This document shows, piece after piece, positions 36,043 to 44,755 of a DNA stretch of 64,000 bases (position 1 is the stretch's first letter; every line of letters starts with the position of its first letter). The stretch lies in assembly GCA_029259775.1 (NCBI GenBank), contig JAJDEN010000039.1, positions 23,529-87,528 on the forward strand, read 5' to 3'. The DNA comes from Planctomycetota bacterium (GTDB taxonomy: Bacteria; Planctomycetota; PLA2; JAEUHO01). Below the pieces are notes generated by a model, which was given only the letters and a program-made list of their open reading frames with translations, made no database searches and had not been told where the DNA came from. The position numbers and the translations under genes were made by a program.

Positions 36043-38304
36043 TCAACGGGGCGGCACGCGCAGGGAGAGCACCTTGCGCTCGCCGTCGCGCAGCTCCACG
36101 GTGTCGAGCGGGATCCACTTGCCCTCGCGGTCCACGCCGACCTCGTAGCGGCCGGCCCCCACATGAATCTCGAAGCGTCCCTTCGCGTCCGTGACGTCGT
36201 ACTCATGGATGCCGTCGGGACGGGGGGCGCCCTGCTCGTGCACGTACACCTCCTCGCCGGCCCAGCCGCGGCCCTTCGCGTCCAGCATGCGACCGGCGAT
36301 GACGCCGCCATCCCCGAGCACGAAGACGCGGGACGCTTCAGCGTCTCCGGCCGGGAGGCGCATCACCCGCTCCGTCCCCTCCGATGCCTGGACATCCAAT
36401 ACGACGGGCCCGGTCGCCAGATGATCGAGACGAAACCCGCCGTCCTTGTCGCTCGTGGCAGAGACGCCTGTGTGATCGCGAGCCTCGATGGTCGCAGCGA
36501 AAACGGGACGGCCATCGGGCCGGCGCAGCCGACCCCGCAGCGTCCGCCCCCGCTTGAGGCGAATCCCTCCGATCGCGCTCTCGCCGCCCGGTCCCACAAC
36601 GATAGCGCGCTCGAACGGCGCGAAGCCCTCGGGCATGATCCGCAGCAGGTAGCTTCCCGGGGGGAAGCGGAACATGTAGTTGGCCCCTTGGCGGGTCGCG
36701 CCGGTCGTCACGACCGCGTCGTCTGTGCGGTAGCGGGCGTTCATCGCCCAGGGCAACTCTCCCCGACCGGGGAGCACCGGCGTGAGTCGCAGCACGCCGA
36801 GCGAGGCCGCCACGAGCACGACGCCGTCCGCCGGCGCGGACACATCCAGCCGTTGCCCCGAGAGCACGGTGCCGTGCAGCTTGGCCCTGAGGGCGTACCG
36901 GCCCGCCGGCAGGCTCTCCAAGCGGAACGCGCCATCGGCCCGCGTCAGGCCGCTGCCGCGCGCCTTGCCCCCCTCCGTGATGGCCTCCACCGTGGCGCCC
37001 GAAATCGGGCGGCCCGCCGAGTCCCGCAGCACACCAAGGATCTCAGTCAGGGGGCTGAGTACGATCCTGCGACGCGTCGGCGCTTCGGGTGTCACCTCCA
37101 CGACGAGGCGCTCACCAGGCCCGTGCCTGACGGTGACGAGGTGCCTTCCCGGCGCCAGGTCCCTGAACAGGACGACGCCGTCTTTGCCGACGCGTGCGAA
37201 TGGGCCGCGGTCGACACGAACGTGCGTTCTCGGGACGGCAAGGTCGCCCTTTTGTCGCACCTCGAGGCGCAAGATGCAGGCAGGACGCAGTCGTAGCGTC
37301 ACCGTGACTTCGGGCCGCGCTGAGGTGACCTCGATCTCCTCGACGTCCACTGCTCGCGCATGGCCCGGGGCCGTCGCCGTCGCGCCATAGACCGCACCGA
37401 AGCCGAGGCCGTCGACCTCGTAGCGCCCGCGCTCGTCGGTGGTCGTGTGCAGCAGGGTGTACTGCAGGTTTCCTCGCGCAGCCGTGTCGCCCTGCGGCGT
37501 GAAGACGACGGTCGCGCGCGGTACCGGCCGGCCGCGCGCGTCCTCTACGACGCCGCGCGCGAGACCCGCGGCCTCCAGCCGTACGTCCAGGCGCGCGCGG
37601 TGGTCCGTCTCCCACGCGGCCTCGCCGAGTCTCACATCGACCGGCTCCCGCCGGGTCGCACGCACGATGATCGCGTGCCAGTCGTACGTGTCCTTGATCC
37701 CTTCGAGCGCGTCCCAGAACCGGTACTCGCCGCGCTCGTCCGTCAGCGCGCGTGGACTGCCGTGCACGAGGCCGACGCGTGCGCGGGGAATCGGCGCGCC
37801 ATTCTCCACCGCAAGCACCCTGCCGTGCACGAGAACGGCCTCCTTCAACTCGACGAACCACTCGTTCGCCTCGCCGGCCTTCACCGCGACGCTGCGGCTC
37901 ACGCCGAAGAGTGGGTCTTGCCCCTTCGCCTCGACGCGCGCCACGCCCGCCGGCAAGCCGACGAAGCGCGCGTAGCCTCGAGCGTCCGACCTCTCACGCC
38001 AGACACGTCCGCCGTCCATGCGCACGGTCACCTCGGCCGTGCGACCGGCGACCTTCCGCTCGGGCCACGCCACCCGCATGGTCAGGGACGCGGGCCGCGG
38101 AGGTACGGGCACGTCGGCTTCGCCCGCAGGGACGTCCTCCGCCTCCGCTGGCAGCCCCTTCGCCCGCAACTCGGGCGGGCGCTCGGTCTCGCCGCTGGCT
38201 GGTGCGTCGCCGGGCGCGCCGCCACGCTCCTCCTCGGGCCAAAGCGCAAGCAGCAGCGCGAAGACGATGAATACGAGGAGGGCGAGGGCGGGCAGGAGGC
38301 GCAC
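36043..38304 (-). CDS. Membrane-anchored protein with repeated carboxypeptidase-regulatory-like domains
   Basis: A 753-residue protein with one N-terminal helix (about 3-22) and a short Pro/Glu linker. The rest is a series of about seven Ig-like beta domains of the carboxypeptidase regulatory (CarboxypepD_reg) type. The signs are repeated blocks of the form G-x-V-x-D-x-x-G-x-P-I-x-x-A-x-V, followed by T-D-x-x-G-x-Y/F-x-F/L-x-x-L-x-x-G. No enzyme domain is present. Such proteins act as rods or stalks on the cell surface. It is convergent with the glycosyltransferase, whose stop is one base away. Confidence 0.8.
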   Translation of the reverse strand: MRLLPALALLVFIVFALLLALWPEEERGGAPGDAPASGETERPPELRAKGLPAEAEDVPAGEADVPVPPRPASLTMRVAWPERKVAGRTAEVTVRMDGGRVWRERSDARGYARFVGLPAGVARVEAKGQDPLFGVSRSVAVKAGEANEWFVELKEAVLVHGRVLAVENGAPIPRARVGLVHGSPRALTDERGEYRFWDALEGIKDTYDWHAIIVRATRREPVDVRLGEAAWETDHRARLDVRLEAAGLARGVVEDARGRPVPRATVVFTPQGDTAARGNLQYTLLHTTTDERGRYEVDGLGFGAVYGATATAPGHARAVDVEEIEVTSARPEVTVTLRLRPACILRLEVRQKGDLAVPRTHVRVDRGPFARVGKDGVVLFRDLAPGRHLVTVRHGPGERLVVEVTPEAPTRRRIVLSPLTEILGVLRDSAGRPISGATVEAITEGGKARGSGLTRADGAFRLESLPAGRYALRAKLHGTVLSGQRLDVSAPADGVVLVAASLGVLRLTPVLPGRGELPWAMNARYRTDDAVVTTGATRQGANYMFRFPPGSYLLRIMPEGFAPFERAIVVGPGGESAIGGIRLKRGRTLRGRLRRPDGRPVFAATIEARDHTGVSATSDKDGGFRLDHLATGPVVLDVQASEGTERVMRLPAGDAEASRVFVLGDGGVIAGRMLDAKGRGWAGEEVYVHEQGAPRPDGIHEYDVTDAKGRFEIHVGAGRYEVGVDREGKWIPLDTVELRDGERKVLSLRVPPR

Positions 38305-38353
38305 GGGCTCACACTACCAACGCCCCCCACCGGCCTCTCGGTAGCATGCGGCC

Positions 38354-39157
38354 ATGGAAGACGACACGACGAGCTTCGAGGTCCATGAGTTCGAGGTCAC
38401 GGGGTCCGAGGGGCGCCCGGTCCGGGCGGTGAGCCACGGTGAGGAGAGCGCGCCCGCCGTGCTCGTCGCGCACGGCTTCAAGGGCTTCAAGGACTGGGGC
38501 ATGTTCCCCTGGCTGTGCGACGAGATCGCCGGCGCGGGGCTGCGCGCCATCCGCTTCGACTTCTCGCACAACGGCGTCGAAGCGACGGACTTCGACCGCC
38601 TGGATCTCTTCCTGCTGGATACGCCGAGCCGACACCAGGAGGATCTGGCGGCGCTGGCCGCGGCGGTTCCCGGACCGCTGGGCTTGCTGGGGCACAGCCG
38701 GGGCGGTGGCGACGTGATCCTGTTCGGGGCGGCGGAGCCGCGGGTGGCGTGCGTTGCGACGCTCGCATCGATCGCGAGCACGGTCGTGAACGTGCCGGAT
38801 GCCGAGAAGCATCTGCGCGAGACCGGCTACTACCCCTTCCCGAACGCGCGCACGAAGCAGCTGATGCCGGTGGGACGGGAGGCGTTCGAGGACGGTGCGC
38901 GCCACTCGATCGAGGACGCCGCGCGCTCACTCGAAGCGCCGCTCTTGTTGGTGCACGGCGACGCGGACGACGCGGTGCCGGTCGCTGCGCAGACGAAGAT
39001 CGCGGGCTGGCAGCCGAAGGCGGACGTGCTCACGATCGCGGGTGCCGGCCATACGTTCGGTGCGGTCCACCCCTTCCAGGGACCGACGCCGGCGCTGGAA
39101 GAGGCCTCGGCGCGCATCACCGCCCACTTTGTGGAGCATCTGGCCTCGGAAATTTGA
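38354..39157 (+). CDS. Alpha/beta hydrolase (dienelactone hydrolase-like)
   Basis: A 267-residue soluble hydrolase. The nucleophile Ser is in G-H-S-R-G-G-G, the acid Asp in V-H-G-D-A-D-D-A-V-P and the His in G-A-G-H-T-F, so the catalytic triad is complete. The oxyanion region A-H-G-F-K-G-F is also typical. The substrate is unknown. The stop codon (39155-39157) lies inside the arm of a MITE-like element that starts at 39153, so the last codon was probably set by that insertion. Confidence 0.85.
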   Translation: MEDDTTSFEVHEFEVTGSEGRPVRAVSHGEESAPAVLVAHGFKGFKDWGMFPWLCDEIAGAGLRAIRFDFSHNGVEATDFDRLDLFLLDTPSRHQEDLAALAAAVPGPLGLLGHSRGGGDVILFGAAEPRVACVATLASIASTVVNVPDAEKHLRETGYYPFPNARTKQLMPVGREAFEDGARHSIEDAARSLEAPLLLVHGDADDAVPVAAQTKIAGWQPKADVLTIAGAGHTFGAVHPFQGPTPALEEASARITAHFVEHLASEI

Positions 39158-39310
39158 ACCACAGAGGCGCAGAGGGCCACGAGCTCCCAAGGTGATGCGA
39201 CTCGCCTCATGGTTGATGGGCTTGGTTCCACGCAAGACAAGGCCCAGGCACGGGTGGCATCCATGGCACGACAGGCCGCCCTCTGCGTCCTCTGCGCCTC
39301 TGTGGTTCAA
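39153..39310. mobile_element. MITE-like element, copy B
   Basis: The left arm TTTGAACCACAGAGGCGCAG (39153 on) and the right arm ending CTCTGTGGTTCAA (39279-39310) are inverted repeats of about 25 bases. The body shares several blocks with copy A at 19533-19680. It has no coding capacity. It fills most of the gap between two convergent hydrolase genes and could work as a hairpin terminator for both. Confidence 0.65.
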
Positions 39311-39383
39311 CTCCTCTTCTTCCACGACGTGGGCAGCCAACCACTCCGGCCAAGCCGTCGCTCAGGCTGCCCCTACAGCGCAC

Positions 39384-40214
39384 CTACGGCGTGAGGCAGC
39401 GGCGGAGGAAGACGTCCACGGCGTCCCAGTAGGTGGTGGGATCGACGACATCGAGGTCGTTGTGCCCCGCCCCCGCGATCTCAACCCACGTCTTCGGCTC
39501 GTTCGCCGCGTCGAAGAGGGCACGCCCGAGGTCGCGCGGCACGATCCGGTCCCTCCCGCCATGGATCACCAGCAGCGGGCAGCGCACATCGCCAATCTTG
39601 TCGATGTTCTCGTAGCGGTCGCGCAGGAACGGGCCCACCGGTAGCCACGGGTAATGCTCCTTCGCGGCGTCCACCAGCGACGTGAACGGCGAGAGCAACA
39701 ACAGCCCCGCCGGCGCCGCGCGCGCTGCCAGGTCCACCGCGACGCCGCTGCCGATCGAGCTGCCCGCGTACACGATGGGTCCCGGCACGTTGGCCAGCAG
39801 CCACGCTCGGCACGCTTCCGCATCGGCCCGGAAGCCCTCTTCCGAAGGCGAGCCTTCGTTGCCCCCGTAGCCGCGGTAGTCGGGCAGGAGCAGGCCCCAG
39901 CCGCGTCGACGGAACTCACGCACGACGCCGATCCGGTCGCCGCGATCGCCCGCGTTGCCGTGCAACCACAGCACCGTGCCCGGGCGTTTCCCCTCCAGCA
40001 GCCACGCCTGGAGCACGATGCCGTCGGCGGTCTCGATGTAGACCTGCGTGAGTCCCTCGCCGTCCCTCCCGGTTGGCAGATCCACGGACGACATCCCGGG
40101 CATGTAGATCAGGCGCCGCTGGAAGATCCACGCCAAGGCCCCCAGGACGAGCCAGGCGAGCACGACGGCCAGCAGCACGAGCCGCCCCCAGCGCCAAGCG
40201 ACCGCGAAGCTCAT
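39384..40214 (-). CDS. Membrane-anchored alpha/beta hydrolase
   Basis: A 276-residue protein from ATG 40214, which overlaps the upstream stop by four bases. One N-terminal helix (about 10-30) anchors it. The hydrolase domain has G-S-S-I-G-S-G with the nucleophile Ser, Asp in I-H-G-G-R-D-R-I-V-P and His in G-A-G-H-N-D. It resembles the Bem46/ABHD13 group. It is the last gene of the LPS-core operon, but a direct part in LPS synthesis is not shown. Confidence 0.85.
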   Translation of the reverse strand: MSFAVAWRWGRLVLLAVVLAWLVLGALAWIFQRRLIYMPGMSSVDLPTGRDGEGLTQVYIETADGIVLQAWLLEGKRPGTVLWLHGNAGDRGDRIGVVREFRRRGWGLLLPDYRGYGGNEGSPSEEGFRADAEACRAWLLANVPGPIVYAGSSIGSGVAVDLAARAAPAGLLLLSPFTSLVDAAKEHYPWLPVGPFLRDRYENIDKIGDVRCPLLVIHGGRDRIVPRDLGRALFDAANEPKTWVEIAGAGHNDLDVVDPTTYWDAVDVFLRRCLTP

Positions 40215-41347
40215 ACGCGCTGCTTCGCCGCGCGCTGCCACAGCGTCGCCAGCGCCTCGGCCACGCGCGGCGCCGCGAACAGGCGTTCGGCCCGCGCGCG
40301 GGCGTTGGCGCCGAGATTCGCAGCCGCGTCGGGCGCCGACGCCATGCGCTTCATCGCACGCGCCAGCGGGTCGATGCCCGGCTCGACGAGCAGGCCCGTG
40401 ACGCCGTCCTCGACGATCTCCGGCAGCATGCCGAGGCGCGCCGCGATGCTCGGCACGCCGAGCGACATGCCTTCGCGCAGCGCGCGGCAGGTCGGATCGG
40501 AGCCGGGCACGAGCAGCAACTGGGCATCGAAGGCCGCCATGGTCGTCGCGTACGTCTCGCCCTGCAGGTAGCCACAGAACGTCACGAGGTCCGAGAGGCC
40601 GAGCTCGCGCACGGGTGCGCGACCGACCTCTTCTTCATGCGTCCCGCGGCCCACCACGAACACGTGGAACGGCACGCGCTCGATGCGCAGGCGGGCGATG
40701 GCGCCCCACAGATGCTCGAAGTGCCGGTGCCTCTGCATGCGGGCCACGATGCCGAACACGAAGGTATCGTCCGCCACGCCATGCTCGGCGCGCACAGCAG
40801 CAGGCTCCCGCACACGCTCGCGCAGCGCCTCGATGGCCAGCGGCGCGCCCGTGCTCTGCACGCGTGCGGGCTCCACGCCGAGCCCCTCCAACTGAAGGCG
40901 TGCCGCCTCACCGAACACGAGCACGCCCGCACTGGCGCGCAGGGCCTGTACGTCGCGCTTGTCGGGCTCGGTGCGACCGTCGCCGAACCAAAGGCGCACG
41001 ACAGGCGTGCCGGAGCGCTTCGCCGCGCGCAGGAGCAGCCGGTGGCCGCTCCGGTGCGTCGCAACGAGCCCATCGGGCTCCTCCTGCTCGATCCAGCGTC
41101 GGAGACGGGCCGCGTCCCGCAGGTCGCGCATGGGCGAGGAGTGCTTGTTCAGCTGGGCTCCGGTGTCGGCGGCACGCAGGCAGCGCGCGTGCACGCACGC
41201 GCCGGTCTCGTTCGGGAAGCCCGGCGGCGACTGGCCATGGGCCACATGGACCTCGTGACCCAGGACCGCGAACGCCGCAGCGAGGTCCAGGCTCGGCTCG
41301 ACCGGCCCCGTGCGCTTCCAGTTGCTGACGGCCCAGAGCAGCTTCAT
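40211..41347 (-). CDS. Glycosyltransferase, GT4 family (LPS core)
   Basis: A 378-residue GT-B enzyme. It has the N-terminal acceptor part with A-V-L-G-H-E-V-H-V-A-H-G and the donor part with V-P-G-S-D-P-T-C-R-A-L-R-E-G-M-S-L-G-V-P. The last stretch contains the conserved Glu that binds the nucleotide sugar. It overlaps the flanking genes by four bases on each side, placing it firmly in the LPS-core operon. The sugar transferred is unknown. Confidence 0.87.
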   Translation of the reverse strand: MKLLWAVSNWKRTGPVEPSLDLAAAFAVLGHEVHVAHGQSPPGFPNETGACVHARCLRAADTGAQLNKHSSPMRDLRDAARLRRWIEQEEPDGLVATHRSGHRLLLRAAKRSGTPVVRLWFGDGRTEPDKRDVQALRASAGVLVFGEAARLQLEGLGVEPARVQSTGAPLAIEALRERVREPAAVRAEHGVADDTFVFGIVARMQRHRHFEHLWGAIARLRIERVPFHVFVVGRGTHEEEVGRAPVRELGLSDLVTFCGYLQGETYATTMAAFDAQLLLVPGSDPTCRALREGMSLGVPSIAARLGMLPEIVEDGVTGLLVEPGIDPLARAMKRMASAPDAAANLGANARARAERLFAAPRVAEALATLWQRAAKQRV

Positions 41348-42945
41348 TCGATTGGCTCGTCCACAACCACGATCTTGCGTGCCAGCCCATCCGCCACGCT
41401 GCGCGCCGTCGCGCGTTCGTCTTCGCGCACGCCGGCCGCCACAAGGTAGCGTCGGTACCAGCGGAGGCGCTCGGTCCGCGTCACGCGAGTCGAGATCGAC
41501 GCGGCGAGCTGCGCGAGGTTCTTGATCCGGCGGCGCGGCAGCACAGCGCCGCGCTCGAACCGCATGTGATCCGTATCGATGAGCTTGAACTCGAAGCCGT
41601 CCCCCACCGGACCGACGAGGACGTGTACGCCCTTCAAGTCACCGTGGTAGATCCCTTCCCGGTGCAGGCCGCCCAACCAGGCGGCGCTCGCCTCGCGCAG
41701 GCGCACCTGCAAGGCCCGGTCGCTGCCGCGGTAGGCCTCGCGCACGAGGTGGTCCAAGCGTGTGAGGTGTCCGATGTTCTCGTAGAGCGTGTAGGAGCGC
41801 CCAGCACGCCGAACGTAGGCCCGTGGCATGGCCGTGCCCGCACCGAGTACGCCCAGCATGTGGGCGTTGCGGTACCCGTCGGCGTGACGCTTGGGCAGCA
41901 CCCGATCGCGCAGCCTGTGGAGGAGCCGCTCGTCATGGCGCTCCTTCACGACGATGTCGCCGTGCAACGTCACGACGCCCTTGCGGCTGGTGCGCAGGAA
42001 GCCCGGCCGGCCCGGCTCCCTGCCGGCGGCATGCGCCGCAAGGATGTGCTCCAGACGCTCGATCGAGAAGTCGCGCCGCCGCGCTCCCCAGCCGGCGCCG
42101 ATGTCGCGCGTGTACACGGTGCTCTCGAGCAGGCACCTCCTGCCGCGGCTCCTGCGACGCGTCCGCTCGAGCCGCGCCATGCGCGCCTCGACCACGGAGC
42201 ACCAGGTCTCGAGGCCGGGGGCGCCCGCCAGGTAGGTGCGCAGCCACGCGCGGCGGCCGGTGGCGTCGAGATCCTCTCGGAGCGAGTACAGCCACTGCGC
42301 CACGCCGCGTCGCCGGGATCTTGTTCCGACCTCGCCGCCGAACGACGAGCGGTGCAGGTCCGTGATCACGAGGCGACACGCCTCGCCCGGACCGGGCCCG
42401 CACATCACGTTGCCGGCGTGGAGATCCCGATGGTCGAACCCGAGGTCGTGCAGGCCGCGCACCAGCAGAGCGGTGCGCTCGTGCAAGAGCACCCGCTTGC
42501 CTGCTTCCTGCTCGGGGAGCGCCACGAGTACCGTGCGCATGCCCTCGAGGAAGCGCGCCGCGTAGAAGGACGTGTGCAGGAGACACGCGCGGCGCTGTTC
42601 GCCGAAGGCCAGCGGCTCCGGCACCGACATGCCCGCGGCCGTGAGGAACCGCGCGGCGTCCCACTCCGAACGCGCCCGGCTGCGTCGAGCGAGGGAGAGC
42701 AGGCGCTCGCCGAGGGAACGCGTGCGGTGGACCTTCAGCAAGACCGGGCCGACGCCCTCCCACATGACGCGGCTCGTGAGGCGGGACACGGCTTCGCGGA
42801 GCGGGGTGCCCTCGGCTGCGCGCTGCATGGGATCGGGCAGCAACCCCGTGTGCACGGCGCGCTCGGCGCCTCGCAGCGTCTCCCCACGAAAGCCCGCGAG
42901 GCCGAAGGGCACGGTCTCCGACGGCGGCTTCGCCTCGGGGCTCAT
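41344..42945 (-). CDS. Tandem WaaP/KdkA-type kinase (two kinase modules in one protein)
   Basis: A 533-residue protein from ATG 42945, which forms an ATGA overlap with the upstream gene. It contains two modules of the LPS sugar-kinase family. The first, about residues 50-270, has the catalytic loop F-D-H-R-D-L-H-A-G-N and a metal-site I-T-D-L-H. The second, about residues 300-500, has Y-H-G-D-L-K-G-V-H-V-L-V and L-I-D-T-D-H. The first looks fully active. The second lacks the usual Asn of the loop (His instead) and may be weaker or regulatory. Kinases of this type phosphorylate Kdo or heptose in the LPS core. Confidence 0.8.
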   Translation of the reverse strand: MSPEAKPPSETVPFGLAGFRGETLRGAERAVHTGLLPDPMQRAAEGTPLREAVSRLTSRVMWEGVGPVLLKVHRTRSLGERLLSLARRSRARSEWDAARFLTAAGMSVPEPLAFGEQRRACLLHTSFYAARFLEGMRTVLVALPEQEAGKRVLLHERTALLVRGLHDLGFDHRDLHAGNVMCGPGPGEACRLVITDLHRSSFGGEVGTRSRRRGVAQWLYSLREDLDATGRRAWLRTYLAGAPGLETWCSVVEARMARLERTRRRSRGRRCLLESTVYTRDIGAGWGARRRDFSIERLEHILAAHAAGREPGRPGFLRTSRKGVVTLHGDIVVKERHDERLLHRLRDRVLPKRHADGYRNAHMLGVLGAGTAMPRAYVRRAGRSYTLYENIGHLTRLDHLVREAYRGSDRALQVRLREASAAWLGGLHREGIYHGDLKGVHVLVGPVGDGFEFKLIDTDHMRFERGAVLPRRRIKNLAQLAASISTRVTRTERLRWYRRYLVAAGVREDERATARSVADGLARKIVVVDEPIE

Positions 42946-43739
42946 GCGCCCCCGCCCCGGCGAGCGGCACGTGCCAGCTCCCAGAGTTGGGCGTACTTCA
43001 TGAACACGTAGTGGGCGTTCACCTTCGCGAGCACGTAGCCCGCACGACCGTCGAGGAAGCCGAGCCGGAACACGTACATCGAAAAGAAGCGCCAAGCAGG
43101 CCTGAGCAGCAGCTTGACGAGGGACGCGCGCTGCCCGTTCGCGTGCATGGCCTCCGCGCGTGCCTTGCTGAAGCGCACCATCTGGTGGAACTGGTCGGCC
43201 ATGGAGCGGTAGGTGTGGTGGTCGAGATGCCCTCGGCGGATACGGCCCGTGGGGCCGGCGTACTCGATGCGGTCATGCGGATCGACGCCCCCCCACCGGG
43301 CGTGACGCCGGTCGAACAACCGCACGCGCCACTCGGGGTACCAGCCGCCGTGCTTGATCCACCTGCCGAGGTAGAAGACCTTGCGCGTGAGGTCGTAGGC
43401 CCGCGGCTGCGTCTCGTCGCCCAGCACACCGTCCCGGAGGTCCTCGATGGCGGCGCGCAGCTCGTCGTCGACGCGCTCGTCGGCGTCGAGCGACAGGACC
43501 CAGTCGTGGCTGGCCGCCTCGGCGGCGCGGTTCTTCTGCTTCACCCATCCCGGCCAGTCGGCTTCGATGACACGCGCACCCAGGGAGCGAGCGAGGTCCT
43601 GCGTGCCGTCGGTGCTGCCCGAGTCCACGACGAGGATCTCGTCGCAGAAGGCCACGCTCTCCAGGCACGGTCCGATGCGATCGGCCTCGTCCCTGGCGAT
43701 GATGCAGGCGGAGATCTTCACGCGCTGAGGGGCGCTCAT
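42942..43739 (-). CDS. Glycosyltransferase, GT2 family (WaaE/KdtX-like)
   Basis: A 265-residue GT-A enzyme from ATG 43739. The N-terminus I-S-A-C-I-I-A-R-D-E-A-D-R-I, the I-L-V-V-D-S-G-S-T-D-G-T nucleotide loop and the metal motif S-L-D-A-D-E-R-V are all present. The region R-L-F-D-R-R-H-A-R-W-G-G matches the LPS-core glucosyltransferase group. Four-base overlaps tie it to both neighbours. Confidence 0.9.
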   Translation of the reverse strand: MSAPQRVKISACIIARDEADRIGPCLESVAFCDEILVVDSGSTDGTQDLARSLGARVIEADWPGWVKQKNRAAEAASHDWVLSLDADERVDDELRAAIEDLRDGVLGDETQPRAYDLTRKVFYLGRWIKHGGWYPEWRVRLFDRRHARWGGVDPHDRIEYAGPTGRIRRGHLDHHTYRSMADQFHQMVRFSKARAEAMHANGQRASLVKLLLRPAWRFFSMYVFRLGFLDGRAGYVLAKVNAHYVFMKYAQLWELARAARRGGGA

Positions 43740-44668
43740 CGCAGGGCCTCCCCCGCTTGCGATGGACCCGTCTGCGCATGCGCACGTCGCGCATGACGCT
43801 GCCAACCACGCCACGGCCGCGCCTCGCCGGTGAGCCGCCACCACGCCATGCGCAGGCCGAGTCCGCGTCCCAAGCGCACGCGAATCCGATCGAGAAGCGC
43901 GGTGGCAGCTGCGCGGCTGCCCGCGTAGCCCTCCAGGAACCGAAGGGCTTCGCGGCGGCCGGTGCGCAGTCCCTTCAGCCGGTGCTTCTCGATGCTGCGC
44001 CCGAGGCGCACGAGATTGGAGAGGCGGTCGTCATCAGGCAGCGCCACGCCGTGATCCCGGGCACGGTCGAGATCGAGCACGAGGACGTCGCCTCCGGGCG
44101 TGACGAGCAGGTTCTTCGGATGCAGGTCGGCGTGGGCCACGCCCGCATCGTGCAGCCGGCGCACGGCGCGTCCAGCGCTGCGAAGGACGTCGGCGAGAGG
44201 ATGCGCTTCGGTGCCGGCCACGCCATAGAGCCACGCCTCCAGATCCAGCGCTTCGGGCACCTCCCGCACGAGCAGGTAGCCGCGCCATCCGATCGCCCGC
44301 ACGAGCACGATGCATCCGACCGCATCCGCGACCGGTACGTCACCGGCCTGCAGACGCTGGTGGAGCACCAACTCATCCAAGGGGCGCCAGCGGCCGCGGA
44401 AGTGGCGGCCGCGCACGTGCCGCAACAAGCCGCCCTTGCGGTAGGTGCGGACGAGCAGGGCGTCGCCGGCGATGTCCACGCGCCCCAGGGGGGCGCGCCC
44501 CATCGCGTCGGCCGGCGGCAACCGCTCAGGATCCGCTGCGACCGTCCGGACGGCGCTCTCCGCACCGGCAAGCCACGCGAGCACGTCGCTGCCATCGACG
44601 TGCAGATGCACGCCGTCGGGCACGTCGTAGCGCTCCCGCACCTGGTGGCTGGCTCCCGTATCGCTCAC
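43736..44668 (-). CDS. LPS core kinase, KdkA/WaaP-like
   Basis: A 310-residue single-module kinase. The catalytic loop is V-A-H-A-D-L-H-P-K-N-L-L-V and the metal Asp is in V-L-V-L-D-L-D-R-A. The N-terminal G-G-L-L-R-H-V-R-G matches the Gly/Arg loop of Kdo kinases. It is the first gene of the five-gene operon. Together with the tandem kinase the operon has three kinase modules, more than the one or two usual in an LPS-core cluster. Confidence 0.85.
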   Translation of the reverse strand: MSDTGASHQVRERYDVPDGVHLHVDGSDVLAWLAGAESAVRTVAADPERLPPADAMGRAPLGRVDIAGDALLVRTYRKGGLLRHVRGRHFRGRWRPLDELVLHQRLQAGDVPVADAVGCIVLVRAIGWRGYLLVREVPEALDLEAWLYGVAGTEAHPLADVLRSAGRAVRRLHDAGVAHADLHPKNLLVTPGGDVLVLDLDRARDHGVALPDDDRLSNLVRLGRSIEKHRLKGLRTGRREALRFLEGYAGSRAAATALLDRIRVRLGRGLGLRMAWWRLTGEARPWRGWQRHARRAHAQTGPSQAGEALR

Positions 44669-44755
44669 GCGACCATGATTCCCGCCGCGAGGGGGCAGCG
44701 CGAGCCTTTCCCGGCACGCGCCCGGTGGGACGGGGCGCTCCGCGTCTGCGCGCGA

